Of a DNA stretch of 64,000 nt, positions 40,922 through 48,528 are shown piece after piece. The stretch is from positions 1 to 64,000 of the forward strand of contig NZ_BAFT02000083.1 of the NCBI RefSeq assembly GCF_000308475.2, given 5' to 3'. The translations under genes were made by a program, and so were the position numbers. The first letter of the stretch is position 1; each line of letters starts with the position of its first letter. The notes beneath the pieces were generated by a model that ran no database searches, was not told where the DNA came from, and was given only the letters and a program-made list of their open reading frames with translations. This stretch comes from Nocardia brasiliensis NBRC 14402. GTDB lineage: Bacteria > Actinomycetota > Actinomycetes > Mycobacteriales > Mycobacteriaceae.

Positions 40922-41854
40922 ATGGAGCTAGTCGTTCGATCTGCCGGTCAGAAGGCCGCCGTCGCCGCTGCCGTCACGGTGGTGCTGTGGGCGTCGGCGT
41001 TCGTGTTCATCCGGGCTGCGGGAGCGGATTTCTCGCCCGGGGCTTTGGCATTCGGACGATTGCTGACGGCGTCCATCGCGCTGGTGCTGATCCTGCTCAT
41101 CAAGGGGGAGAGGTGGCCCGCCCGCGGCGCCTGGCCCGGCATCGTGGTCTCCGGGGTGCTCTGGTTCGGCGTCTACATGGTCGCGCTGAACTGGGGTGAA
41201 CAGTACGTCGACGCGGGCACCGCCGCGATGGTGATCAACATCGGCCCGGTGTTGATCGCGCTGCTGAGCGGATTGCTACTGCGGGAAGGGTTTCCGGCGC
41301 GCCTGATGGCCGGTATCGCGGTGTCCTTCACCGGTGCGGTGGTCGTGGGGTTGTCGAATTCGGACGCGGGCAGTTCCGCGGTGCTTGGGGTGGTGCTCTG
41401 CCTGACCGCGGCCGCCGCCTGGGCGGTCGCGGTGGTCGCGCAGAAGCCTGCGCTCGCGCACGCGTCGGCGTTGCAGGTGACCACCGGCGGTTGCGTCATC
41501 GGCACGATCGCCTGTGCGCCCTTCGCGGGACAGCTGCTCACCGAAGCCGCCGCCGCGCCGCTGTCGTCGACGTTGAGCGTCCTGTACCTGGGCGTATTCC
41601 CCACCGCGCTGGCCTTCACCACCTGGGCGTACGCTTTGGCCCGCACCACCGCCGGAAAGATGGGCGTGACCACCTATGTGGTTCCGGCCCTGGTGGTCGT
41701 GATGGCGTGGCTGGCGCTGGGCGAGGTCCCGGCCCTGCTCGCGATCGTCGGCGGCCTGCTGTGCCTGTCCGGCGTAGCCATCACCCGAGCCCGTGCGGCC
41801 AAGCCGGTGCCGCCCGAAGACGTTGCGGTGCAACCGGTGCCGGACCCACGGTAG
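40922..41854 (+). CDS. EamA/DMT-family transporter
   Basis: A 310-residue membrane protein with ten hydrophobic segments in two five-helix halves, the EamA (drug/metabolite transporter) layout. The N-terminal half has VLWASAFVFIRAAGADFSPGALAFGRLL and GEQYVDAGTAAMVINIGPVLIALLSGLLLREG, the second half repeats the pattern (FPTALAFTTWAYALARTTAG, VPALVVVMAWLALGE). Metabolite or amino-acid export is the usual role; substrate unknown. There is no strong ribosome site at the ATG. Confidence 0.9.
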   Translation: MELVVRSAGQKAAVAAAVTVVLWASAFVFIRAAGADFSPGALAFGRLLTASIALVLILLIKGERWPARGAWPGIVVSGVLWFGVYMVALNWGEQYVDAGTAAMVINIGPVLIALLSGLLLREGFPARLMAGIAVSFTGAVVVGLSNSDAGSSAVLGVVLCLTAAAAWAVAVVAQKPALAHASALQVTTGGCVIGTIACAPFAGQLLTEAAAAPLSSTLSVLYLGVFPTALAFTTWAYALARTTAGKMGVTTYVVPALVVVMAWLALGEVPALLAIVGGLLCLSGVAITRARAAKPVPPEDVAVQPVPDPR

Positions 41855-41941
41855 GTCGAGCGACTGGTCGCGGCAGGCACGTCACTACGATGGTCGCCGG
41901 TACGGCCCGCTCGCGCGGGCGCCGGTGAGTCGACGAAAGAG

Positions 41942-42575
41942 ATGACAGTGCCGAGGGATTCGAAGCGGGCCGCCGGTGCGGTGCGGCGGTGGCTGGCCGG
42001 CTCGGTCGCGGCGGCCGCCGTCACTGTGACGGGACTGGTGGTCGGCGCGAATCTGCGGCTGTGGCAACTGTCGTCCGGACATCGGTTCGATCCGGCGACG
42101 GCTCCCAACGCGCCGGTGGTGATCGTGCCGGGGTGCGAAGGTCGCGCCGGACGGCACACCCATGCCGTATCTGCGGGGGCGGTTGGACGCCGCGATCGAG
42201 CTGCTGCGCGCGGGAAAGGTACGCGAAATCCTGGTCTCGGGCGATGCGGCGGGCGCCTCCGGCGACGAAATCGCCGCGATGACAAGGTATCTCGCGGCCC
42301 GCGGCGTCGACCAGGCGGTCGTGCGCACCGACGGCCTTGGCTTGTCGACCCGCGCCACGGGTGCACGCGCGCGACGGCTGTTCGGCATCGACCGCGCCCT
42401 CGTCGTCACCCAGTACCAGCATGTGCCGCGGGCGGTCGCCCTGTGTCGGGGCGCGGGGATCGACGCCGACGGCGTCACCGCCGCATGCGCCTGCCGGCGA
42501 ATAACGAAGGTGCGCAACAACCTCCGCGAATGGGTGGCCGCGCCCAAGGCGGTCGCGGCGTTGCTCGCGCGCTGA
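41942..42575 (+). pseudogene. SanA/YdcF-like (DUF218) gene with a +1 frameshift
   Basis: The N-terminal part (MTVPRDSK..., a membrane segment about residues 19-36, then APVVIVPG) is read in one frame, and the rest (DGTPMPYLRGRLDAAIELLRAGK, EILVSGD, LVVTQYQHVPRAVALCRGAGI) in another. Removing one G from the run of four at 42130-42133 restores one continuous DUF218 protein of about 210 residues. As written, the first frame runs on into non-homologous sequence. This is either a recent inactivation or a homopolymer sequencing error. Intact relatives act in envelope barrier function (SanA, vancomycin sensitivity in enterics). Confidence 0.85.
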
Positions 42576-42588
42576 CCCCTGGCAAGGA

Positions 42589-42632
42589 CGAAGCCCCTGT
42601 ACCTCGGAGCAGGGGGAGATACAGGGGCTTCG
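42589..42632. terminator. Hairpin between the SanA-like gene and the LppP/LprE gene
   Basis: CGAAGCCCCTGTA (42589-42601) pairs perfectly with its complement at 42620-42632, with an 18-base loop. It lies 13 bases after the SanA-like stop and between convergent genes, so it can act on both strands. Confidence 0.8.
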
Positions 42633-42727
42633 CCGGTGGGTCAGTGCGCTGCGAGCCCAGCGGCCGCGCGGGTACTGACGCCCGGTGGAGTCCGGTCAGG
42701 GGCAGTCGGCCGGACTCGTGGCTCGGT

Positions 42728-43447
42728 CTACTTGTCCGGGTCCGGCGGGAACTCGCCCTTGGCCTGGACCGTGGTGCCGGTCAAGGTGTAGGTCACGACG
42801 TTCGGGCCGCCGGAGGGGCAGCACAGCGCGTCCTGCGGGGTGACCCAGCGGTACTGCACCGACACGGTGTTCTTGGTCTTGCCGAGCACCGTGGTGTAGC
42901 CGTAGTACTTCGAGGTCGCGGTGCCCAGGTAGGTGCCGTTGGTGAAGAACAGGACGTGATAGCCGGGATGGCTGCCGTTCCAGTCCACCAGCATCCAGGA
43001 CAGGACGCCGGCACAACCCGCGGAGACCGGATCGGTGCTCGCCTCGCGGATCACCCACGGGTAACCCTCCTTGTTGGGCGCCAATCGGGCGACCGCGGAG
43101 CGGGCGAGATCGGAGTTCGAGTCGAAGCACAGGCCGTGACCACTCCCGTTGGGCGGCTGGTCCGCGGCGGGCGGGTCGGCCACGGGCGGCGGATTGTTCG
43201 GGGCCGGTGGGTTGTTCGGGGCCGGAGCGGGCGCTTCGGTCACCGGACTCGGCTGTGCCTTGGGCGGATCGGCCGGCGGGTTGCCCTCGCCCGGGGTGGG
43301 CGCCTGGGTGACGGCAGGTGTCGACGGCACGGCCGAGGGAATCGGTGTCCTGGTGGCCTGCGGTGCCGGGCTCGAGTCGGTACAGCCGGTCGCGCCGAGT
43401 ACGACGCTCGCGGCCAGTGCGGCGAAAGCCCACGATTTGACGTTCAT
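42728..43447 (-). CDS. LppP/LprE-family lipoprotein
   Basis: A 239-residue lipoprotein: ATG at 43447, signal MNVKSWAFAALAASVVLGATGC with Cys22 as lipidation site. A long Pro/Ala/Asn-rich linker (about residues 25-105) is followed by a compact domain typical of mycobacterial LppP/LprE: HPGYHVLFFTNGTYLGTATSKYYGYTTVLG and ALCCPSGGPNVVTYTLTG. The CC pair and two further cysteines suggest disulfides. Function in the envelope is unknown. An in-frame upstream extension to 43588 is unlikely. Confidence 0.9.
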   Translation of the reverse strand: MNVKSWAFAALAASVVLGATGCTDSSPAPQATRTPIPSAVPSTPAVTQAPTPGEGNPPADPPKAQPSPVTEAPAPAPNNPPAPNNPPPVADPPAADQPPNGSGHGLCFDSNSDLARSAVARLAPNKEGYPWVIREASTDPVSAGCAGVLSWMLVDWNGSHPGYHVLFFTNGTYLGTATSKYYGYTTVLGKTKNTVSVQYRWVTPQDALCCPSGGPNVVTYTLTGTTVQAKGEFPPDPDK

Positions 43448-43759
43448 TGAACCCCCGAAATCGGTTGGTGGATAACGGTGTGCTCCCGCTGCCCCGGTCA
43501 CGGAGCAGTGCGCGCGGACCTCCACTCCCGCGCGCTCGGGAGACACCTGGAGATCGGCGCCCTCCCGATTCCTGTTACAAAGTTTCACACATGCGTTCCC
43601 ACGTCAAAAATATTGCCCCCAGCTCTCGGGGCCTGTACCGCGGCAGACCGCAACCAATTGTCGCCACTGCCGGGTGTCGGGTTGCCCGGGCGCTGTCCCA
43701 CTGGGCAAGATGCAGAGCGCCGAGCAGGACCTTTGCGACATGAAGCGAGGGATGAACGC
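43448..43759. other. Intergenic region between divergent envelope genes
   Basis: About 310 bases separating the LppP/LprE lipoprotein gene and the beta-lactamase-like gene. It should hold both promoters. Nothing else was recognised. Confidence 0.5.
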
Positions 43760-44692
43760 GTGCGGTTGGTCAGGAGACGATTTCCCCTAGTGACGTCCGG
43801 CGTGCTGGTCGTCGCCGCGGTGTTCGCAGCGGCCTTGCTCTACGACCCGCCCGAGCCCGCGCAGCAGGCCCCGCTGCGGCCGGATACCGGGACGCCGCTC
43901 GGGTTCGACCCGGCGTTCACCGCGCGGATCGCGCAGGCCGAGGCCTACGTCAAAGAGCGTCCCGGCTTCACCGCCATCGTGGTCCGGGACCGGCGCACCG
44001 GCGCGGTATGGCGCAATGCCCATGCGGGGACGCCGATTTCGGCGTGTTCGACGCCGAAGCTGGCGATGGTGGTCGACCTGCTGCTGCGGGCCGACGCGGG
44101 CACGATCACGTGGCGCGCCGACGATCACGACCTGATGCACCGGATGCTGCACAGCAGCGACAACGACGCCGCCACCACGCTGTGGGACCGCTACGGCGGC
44201 GAGCGGGTGTTCGCGCCGCGGTTCCGGTCGTTCGGCATGACGGAGTTCAGCTTCTCTGCGGGCCATCCCGATTCGTGGGGCTGGATGATGGTCACCGCGA
44301 ACGACCTCGAGCGCCTGATCGACTTCGCGCTGACGAAGCTGCCCGCCCGCGATCGCGCCTACCTGGTCCGCGAGATGCGCTCGGTCGACGGCAGCGACTC
44401 CGTCGACACGAACCAGCAGTGGGGTGTGTGGGGGGCGGGCGCGGACGCGCTGCCCGGCAACAAGAACGGCTGGGCCGACGACAACGACGACGGCTCCTGG
44501 CTGATGAACTCGGTGGGTTTCGCCGGCCCCCGGGAACAGTTCACGGTGGCGATCATGAACAACACCCAGGTGATCGAGAACGGTTACCAGGTCGGCCGCA
44601 AGACCGTCACCCGGGTGGGCGAGATCCTGTTCAAGGACTACTTCCCGCCGTTGTCCGCGGCGTCCGGCCCGGCCGATGCCTACGGCCGATAG
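43760..44692 (+). CDS. Class-A beta-lactamase-like serine hydrolase, membrane-anchored or exported
   Basis: A 310-residue protein with GTG start at 43760 (GAGGG eight bases upstream), a basic RRRFP start and one hydrophobic segment (about 10-27). The class-A motifs are recognisable: S97-T-P-K100, S133-D-N135 and K235-N-G237 in place of KTG. No Glu166-type omega-loop motif is apparent, so efficient beta-lactam hydrolysis is doubtful; a penicillin-binding or other serine-hydrolase role fits better. It converges with the globin gene and their ends overlap by 13 bases. Confidence 0.85.
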   Translation: MRLVRRRFPLVTSGVLVVAAVFAAALLYDPPEPAQQAPLRPDTGTPLGFDPAFTARIAQAEAYVKERPGFTAIVVRDRRTGAVWRNAHAGTPISACSTPKLAMVVDLLLRADAGTITWRADDHDLMHRMLHSSDNDAATTLWDRYGGERVFAPRFRSFGMTEFSFSAGHPDSWGWMMVTANDLERLIDFALTKLPARDRAYLVREMRSVDGSDSVDTNQQWGVWGAGADALPGNKNGWADDNDDGSWLMNSVGFAGPREQFTVAIMNNTQVIENGYQVGRKTVTRVGEILFKDYFPPLSAASGPADAYGR

Positions 44693-45168
44693 GGCGGTGC
44701 GACGCCCCAACCCCAGTGCGGCATCGGGGCTTCCAGCGGCGGGGTGGCTTCCGGCTGGGAATTGGCGTGGGCCAGCCGGGTGCCCCATTCGATGTAGGAG
44801 GCGAAGGCGGCGCGGAACTCGGGATCGTCGGGCAACCCGACCTCGTCGGCGGCATCCATCAGCAGATTCACCCAGCGCCGGCGCTGCGGTTCGGTGATCG
44901 CCTTGCCGAGGTGCTGGCGGACCATGTGCGCGTAGCCGCCGCGCTCGGTGCTGTAGGTCGCGGGGCCGCCGAAGACCTCGGCCAGCCACATGGCGACGTA
45001 TTCGGGATGTCCGGGATCCATGCCGCGGAACAGCGGCCCGACCAGATCGTCCTTCAGCACCTGCCGATAGAAGACCTCGGTCAGCGACTCGAAAGCCGCA
45101 GTGCCCCCGGCCCATTCGTACAGGCTGGGCACCGCGTCGGCGGTCTGTCCCGCCGTTGGTTCCGTCAT
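44680..45168 (-). CDS. Truncated hemoglobin (group II-like)
   Basis: A 162-residue globin. The 2-on-2 core is recognisable in SLYEWAGGTAAFESLTEVFYRQV, MWLAEVFGGPATYSTERGG and the heme-His region HMVRQHLGKAITEPQRRRW. The C-terminal tail (EAPMPHWGWGVAPPYRP) extends past the core. The actinobacterial members bind oxygen or detoxify NO; which applies is unknown. The gene lies directly downstream of the ATP-synthase genes on the same strand but is separated by a terminator. Confidence 0.9.
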   Translation of the reverse strand: MTEPTAGQTADAVPSLYEWAGGTAAFESLTEVFYRQVLKDDLVGPLFRGMDPGHPEYVAMWLAEVFGGPATYSTERGGYAHMVRQHLGKAITEPQRRRWVNLLMDAADEVGLPDDPEFRAAFASYIEWGTRLAHANSQPEATPPLEAPMPHWGWGVAPPYRP

Positions 45169-45240
45169 GATGCCGACTCCGATCCGACAAGCTGTAACTC
45201 GAACAGCGTCAGACTAGCCGCATGCCGACCTCTCGGCCAC

Positions 45241-45276
45241 GAAAAAAGTGAGGGCCCTGCCTACCCGGCAGGGCCT
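45241..45276 (-). terminator. Terminator of the partial ATP-synthase operon
   Basis: Read on the minus strand, a 9-bp GC stem (arms 45267-45275 and 45253-45261, 5-base loop) is followed by CACTTTTTTC, a proper T-run that is rare in this genome. It begins about 20 bases after the stop of the last atp gene, so the operon really ends here. Confidence 0.9.
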
Positions 45277-45295
45277 CAATTCACCTGAAGCACAC

Positions 45296-45877
45296 TCAAT
45301 TCCACTGTGACTGGCTGCGGGCCCGGAGTTCGGAGCCTGCGTTGGCCATTGTTTCGAGCTCGTCCAGGAACTTCTCGACCGCGTCCGCCTTGACCTCGGG
45401 GGAGCGGACCTGTTCGCGGACGTCGTCGGTGGTGCGGGTCAACACCAGTTCGGTGAAGTCGTCCTTGAGGTCGCGGATCAATTGCCTACGGGCCAGCTCG
45501 ATCTGGTCGCGGCCCTGCTTGCGCACCCGCTCGACCTCCGCGGCCGCGGCCTCGCGCATCTGCACCACAATGGCCTCGGCGTCGGCGTGCGCGTCCTCGA
45601 CCAGCTGGGCGAGTTCGGCGCGGGCCTCGGCCATGCCGTTGTCGTAGACCTCTTTGGCCTGGGTGAGCCGATCCGCGGCCTCCTGGTTCTCCTCCAGTTG
45701 TTTGCGGATCGCGTCCTGGGACTTGGCCATCATCCGTTTCACCGGCGGCACAACGTATTTGACGATGACCCAGACGATGACCACGAAGCCGAACAGCTGG
45801 CTGAGGAAGACCGGCCATTCGAACTTGATCTGATAAATACTCTCGGCGAGGATGTCGGTGCTGCTGCTGAGGGTCAT
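45296..45877 (-). CDS. Second ATP-synthase b-type subunit, matching a b-delta fusion cut before its delta domain
   Basis: A 193-residue protein with one membrane helix (LSQLFGFVVIVWVIVKYVVPPV, about 25-46) and a long charged coiled-coil stalk. The sequence is that of the N-terminal half of the mycobacterial/nocardial AtpH b-delta fusion, including KADAVEKFLDELETMA. It stops at SELRARSQSQWN, where relatives continue with roughly 250 residues of delta subunit. No delta sequence follows in any frame; instead there is a terminator. The start overlaps the atpF stop (ATGA). Function would be as a second peripheral-stalk subunit, if an F1 sector is supplied from elsewhere. Confidence 0.88.
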   Translation of the reverse strand: MTLSSSTDILAESIYQIKFEWPVFLSQLFGFVVIVWVIVKYVVPPVKRMMAKSQDAIRKQLEENQEAADRLTQAKEVYDNGMAEARAELAQLVEDAHADAEAIVVQMREAAAAEVERVRKQGRDQIELARRQLIRDLKDDFTELVLTRTTDDVREQVRSPEVKADAVEKFLDELETMANAGSELRARSQSQWN

Positions 45878-46383
45878 GACGACGCCCGTCCTGTCTGATG
45901 GCCGCGGCTGGTGCCCGCGCGCCGATCATTGACGCCGACCATCCGAGTGGCCAGCGATTGGGCCAGCGGCTCGACAGCCTCACGCAAGTCCGCGGCGACC
46001 TGATCGGCCTGTGCCCGCAATTGCGCCTCGGCCTCCACGACAATCGCGTTGGCCTCCTGCTGTGCCTCGCCGCGCATCTGTTCGAGAATGGCGCGGCCTT
46101 CCGCACGCGCCTGGTTCCGGATCGCGGCCGCCTCGGCGCGCGCCTTTTCCAGCGCCGCCTGATGTTTGGCCTCGGCCTCGGTGAACAGCTGCCGAGCCTC
46201 CTTGGTCCTCGTCAAGGTCTCGGCAACGCGTTCTTCGCGTTCCGCCAATACCTTGCGGATCGGCGGAACGACGAAGAACCAGATGACTCCGAGCACGATC
46301 AGAAAGATCAGCAGCTCGACGAAGAAGGTGCCATTGGGGATGAGGAAGTTCCCCTGGGCCACCACATCTGTTCTCGGAGACAT
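45874..46383 (-). CDS. atpF: ATP synthase F0 subunit b
   Basis: A 169-residue peripheral-stalk subunit: short polar start, one membrane helix (NGTFFVELLIFLIVLGVIWFFVVPPI, about 17-42), then a continuous charged coiled coil with KVLAEREERVAETL and AEAEAKHQAALEKARAEAAAIR. The start lies six bases after the atpE stop and its stop overlaps the next gene by four bases. It would anchor F1 to the membrane sector. Confidence 0.94.
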   Translation of the reverse strand: MSPRTDVVAQGNFLIPNGTFFVELLIFLIVLGVIWFFVVPPIRKVLAEREERVAETLTRTKEARQLFTEAEAKHQAALEKARAEAAAIRNQARAEGRAILEQMRGEAQQEANAIVVEAEAQLRAQADQVAADLREAVEPLAQSLATRMVGVNDRRAGTSRGHQTGRASS

Positions 46384-46389
46384 ACCCGG

Positions 46390-46647
46390 TTACTTGCCGG
46401 GAGTAGCGAATACGAAGAGGGCCATGAAGGCTAGATTGATGAAGTACGCCGCCTCGACCAGACCGACGGTCAGGAAGAAGATGCCGCGCAGCCGACCTTC
46501 GGCTTCCGGCTGACGCGTGACTCCATTGATCAGCGCGGCACCGGCGAGGCCGTCACCGATACCCGCACCGATGGCGCCGCCCGCCATGATGATGCCGCCG
46601 CCGATAAGCGCGCCCTGGACGATGGACGCGGTGGTTGGGTCTGCCAT
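46390..46647 (-). CDS. atpE: ATP synthase F0 subunit c
   Basis: An 85-residue two-helix proteolipid. The first helix is glycine-rich (GALIGGGIIMAGGAIGAGIGDG), the polar loop is GVTRQPEAEGRL, and the proton-carrying Glu sits in FLTVGLVEAAYFINLAFMALFVF. It is nearly the same as mycobacterial AtpE, so the proton-binding ring subunit looks intact and functional. Confidence 0.96.
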   Translation of the reverse strand: MADPTTASIVQGALIGGGIIMAGGAIGAGIGDGLAGAALINGVTRQPEAEGRLRGIFFLTVGLVEAAYFINLAFMALFVFATPGK

Positions 46648-46696
46648 GTTCTACTTCCTATTCTCGGATGTGTGCGTATGATTCGGCGCTCGCCGA

Positions 46697-47497
46697 TCAG
46701 TGGTTTTCGTGCTCGAGGGACATCGACTGACTGAAATACAGCACAGTCAGCAGCGAGAAGATAAACGCTTGAATGGCGCCGACGAACAAGTCGAACAGCT
46801 TCCAGACGGCGTTCGGGCCCCAGCTGATCCAGAAGGGGAACAGGGTGATCACCGAGAGCATGACGCCACCGGCGAACATGTTTCCGAACAGTCGCAACGA
46901 GAGCGAGAGCGGCTTCGCGATTTCTTCGATGACGTTGATGAACACCATCGGTCCCCAGCCGGTATGGCCCTTCAACAACTGTTTGGCGTGACCGAACGGA
47001 CCGCGTCGCGCGATACCCGCGGACTGGTAGGCGATGAAGACGAACAGCGCGAGCGCGTAGACGAAGTTGACGTCCGAGGCGGGCGGCGCGATCAATTCAC
47101 CGTCGCCGACCTGTACCGGCAGCACGGACAACCAGTTCGACAGCAGGATGAACACGAACAGCGTGACGGCGAGCGGCAGCGCGAACGGCGCGACCTTCAT
47201 GCCGATGGCGCTTTCCACCTGGCCGCGCATCTGCACCGTCACGGCCTCGAAGAACAGCTGCACGCCGTTGGGGACTCCGGAGGTCAGCTTCAGGCGCAGC
47301 AGGAACGCGAGCACGAGCACGATGATCGCCGCGACCGACGTGGACACGATCGTGTCCACGTTGAAGTCCATGCCGAAGACATGGGCCACGGCATGGTGGC
47401 CGACCTTGATCTTCGGTTCTTCTCCGGCGGGAGCCTCTTCGGCGAGCAACGTGACGCTCGAGGCCATCTGGGTAAACGAAATGGCTGAGATCGTCAT
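46697..47497 (-). CDS. atpB: ATP synthase F0 subunit a
   Basis: A 266-residue multipass protein. The essential arginine is in ISKPLSLSLRLFGNMFAGG-type sequence (here EIAKPLSLSLRLFGNMFAGG), and the last helix has WKLFDLFVGAIQAFIFSLLTVLYFSQS. It forms the proton half-channels against the c ring. Its ATG overlaps the AtpI-like stop by four bases. All residues expected for function are present. Confidence 0.95.
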   Translation of the reverse strand: MTISAISFTQMASSVTLLAEEAPAGEEPKIKVGHHAVAHVFGMDFNVDTIVSTSVAAIIVLVLAFLLRLKLTSGVPNGVQLFFEAVTVQMRGQVESAIGMKVAPFALPLAVTLFVFILLSNWLSVLPVQVGDGELIAPPASDVNFVYALALFVFIAYQSAGIARRGPFGHAKQLLKGHTGWGPMVFINVIEEIAKPLSLSLRLFGNMFAGGVMLSVITLFPFWISWGPNAVWKLFDLFVGAIQAFIFSLLTVLYFSQSMSLEHENH

Positions 47498-47895
47498 GGC
47501 GTTTGGCGGAGCCCTTTCAATTCAGGCACAACGGTATTGAAGACCAGGGCGACTTGAAAAAGGGCCAGGCCGAAGAAGATCCCGACGCCGTTGGGGCGAG
47601 CCAGGAAAGCCACCAGGATCGCGACGGCGGTGATACCGAGCAGTCGCACGGCGGAAGAACCGACCAGGCGCTGCTTGCTCGGTGTGGCCGCGTTGGCTAT
47701 TCGGGTGATGGCCCACAGGGTGAGCTGTGCATTCAGCCAACCGACGAACAACCCGGCGCAGATGAATGTGCCGAGCAGTAGTCGATCGATCATCCCGGTA
47801 ATGGCCAACGCCAGCACACCCAGAGCGATCGCGACAATGGCTGAACGCCGTATCTGGAGCCTATTCACGTCCACACAGACACCGCCTTCGTCCAT
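47494..47895 (-). CDS. AtpI-like small membrane protein of the ATP-synthase operon
   Basis: A 133-residue membrane protein with four hydrophobic segments (for example SAIVAIALGVLALAITGMI and LLGTFICAGLFVGWLNAQLTLW). It occupies the usual position of atpI just before atpB and is translationally coupled to it (ATGA). AtpI-type proteins assist c-ring assembly; the sequence itself is poorly conserved, so the name rests on position and topology. The ATG at 47895 has GAGGTGGG upstream. Confidence 0.85.
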   Translation of the reverse strand: MDEGGVCVDVNRLQIRRSAIVAIALGVLALAITGMIDRLLLGTFICAGLFVGWLNAQLTLWAITRIANAATPSKQRLVGSSAVRLLGITAVAILVAFLARPNGVGIFFGLALFQVALVFNTVVPELKGLRQTP

Positions 47896-48528
47896 CGGCC
47901 CACCTCGTAGTGGGGGTCGTGATTGATCCACAGCATACACATCTCAACCTGCTTGCGTACCAAGGTTTTTGATCTTGCATTCCCGTGATCTTGAAATGGG
48001 TTCTAGATATCCTCTGGTTACCAAAGGCGTTGTTATGCAAGTGCATAGGAGAAGGGCCCGGCGCCATTCCGGCGGGGCCACTTTTCCTTTCTCGAAACGT
48101 GTTGAACTGCGCTTTTTCTGGAGCTCGTGGGGCCGGGTCCTGCGCGATCGGGCGGGCGGTCACCGGCTGGCCCAGGGTACGCCATCGAGGGGTAAATCGA
48201 TGGCAACACGACAGTACGTGTTCGCTCCCCAGTTGGTGACGTGTCACCGCTTGTTGATATTTGTCCTGTTTAGTTTTTAAGTCCGTTTTGTCCGAATTTA
48301 CGGCTGCTGAAAACTTGCTGCCGGAGAATACCCGGTGCGTAGTACTCGGCTTTCGGCAGGGCGGCGGTGCGGATCTGCGTGCCCCGGTTGGGAACTGCCC
48401 CAGCGCAGAATGCCGGATAGCTGTGAGTGATCCCAGATCTGTAACTCGCGCATGATCATCCGCATATCTCGGCCGGTCCTGGGCATTAGCGTTTACAGAG
48501 ACTTCGAGTTACAGAGAGAGTGTGCGCG
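47896..48528. other. Gene-free divergent promoter region
   Basis: About 630 bases between the start of the ATP-synthase operon (minus) and the start of the four-gene membrane operon (plus). No gene, known RNA or clear operator was recognised. It is less GC-rich around 47950-48300. Confidence 0.55.

Noticed and set aside
42134..43450. Continuation of the SanA-like N-terminal frame to a 500-residue protein
   Set aside because: After 42133 this frame loses all similarity, while the true DUF218 continuation is in another frame; the long frame runs antisense to the LppP/LprE gene.
43760..44692. Functional class A beta-lactamase conferring resistance
   Set aside because: The KTG motif is KNG and no omega-loop Glu is evident, so only the fold-level assignment is supported.
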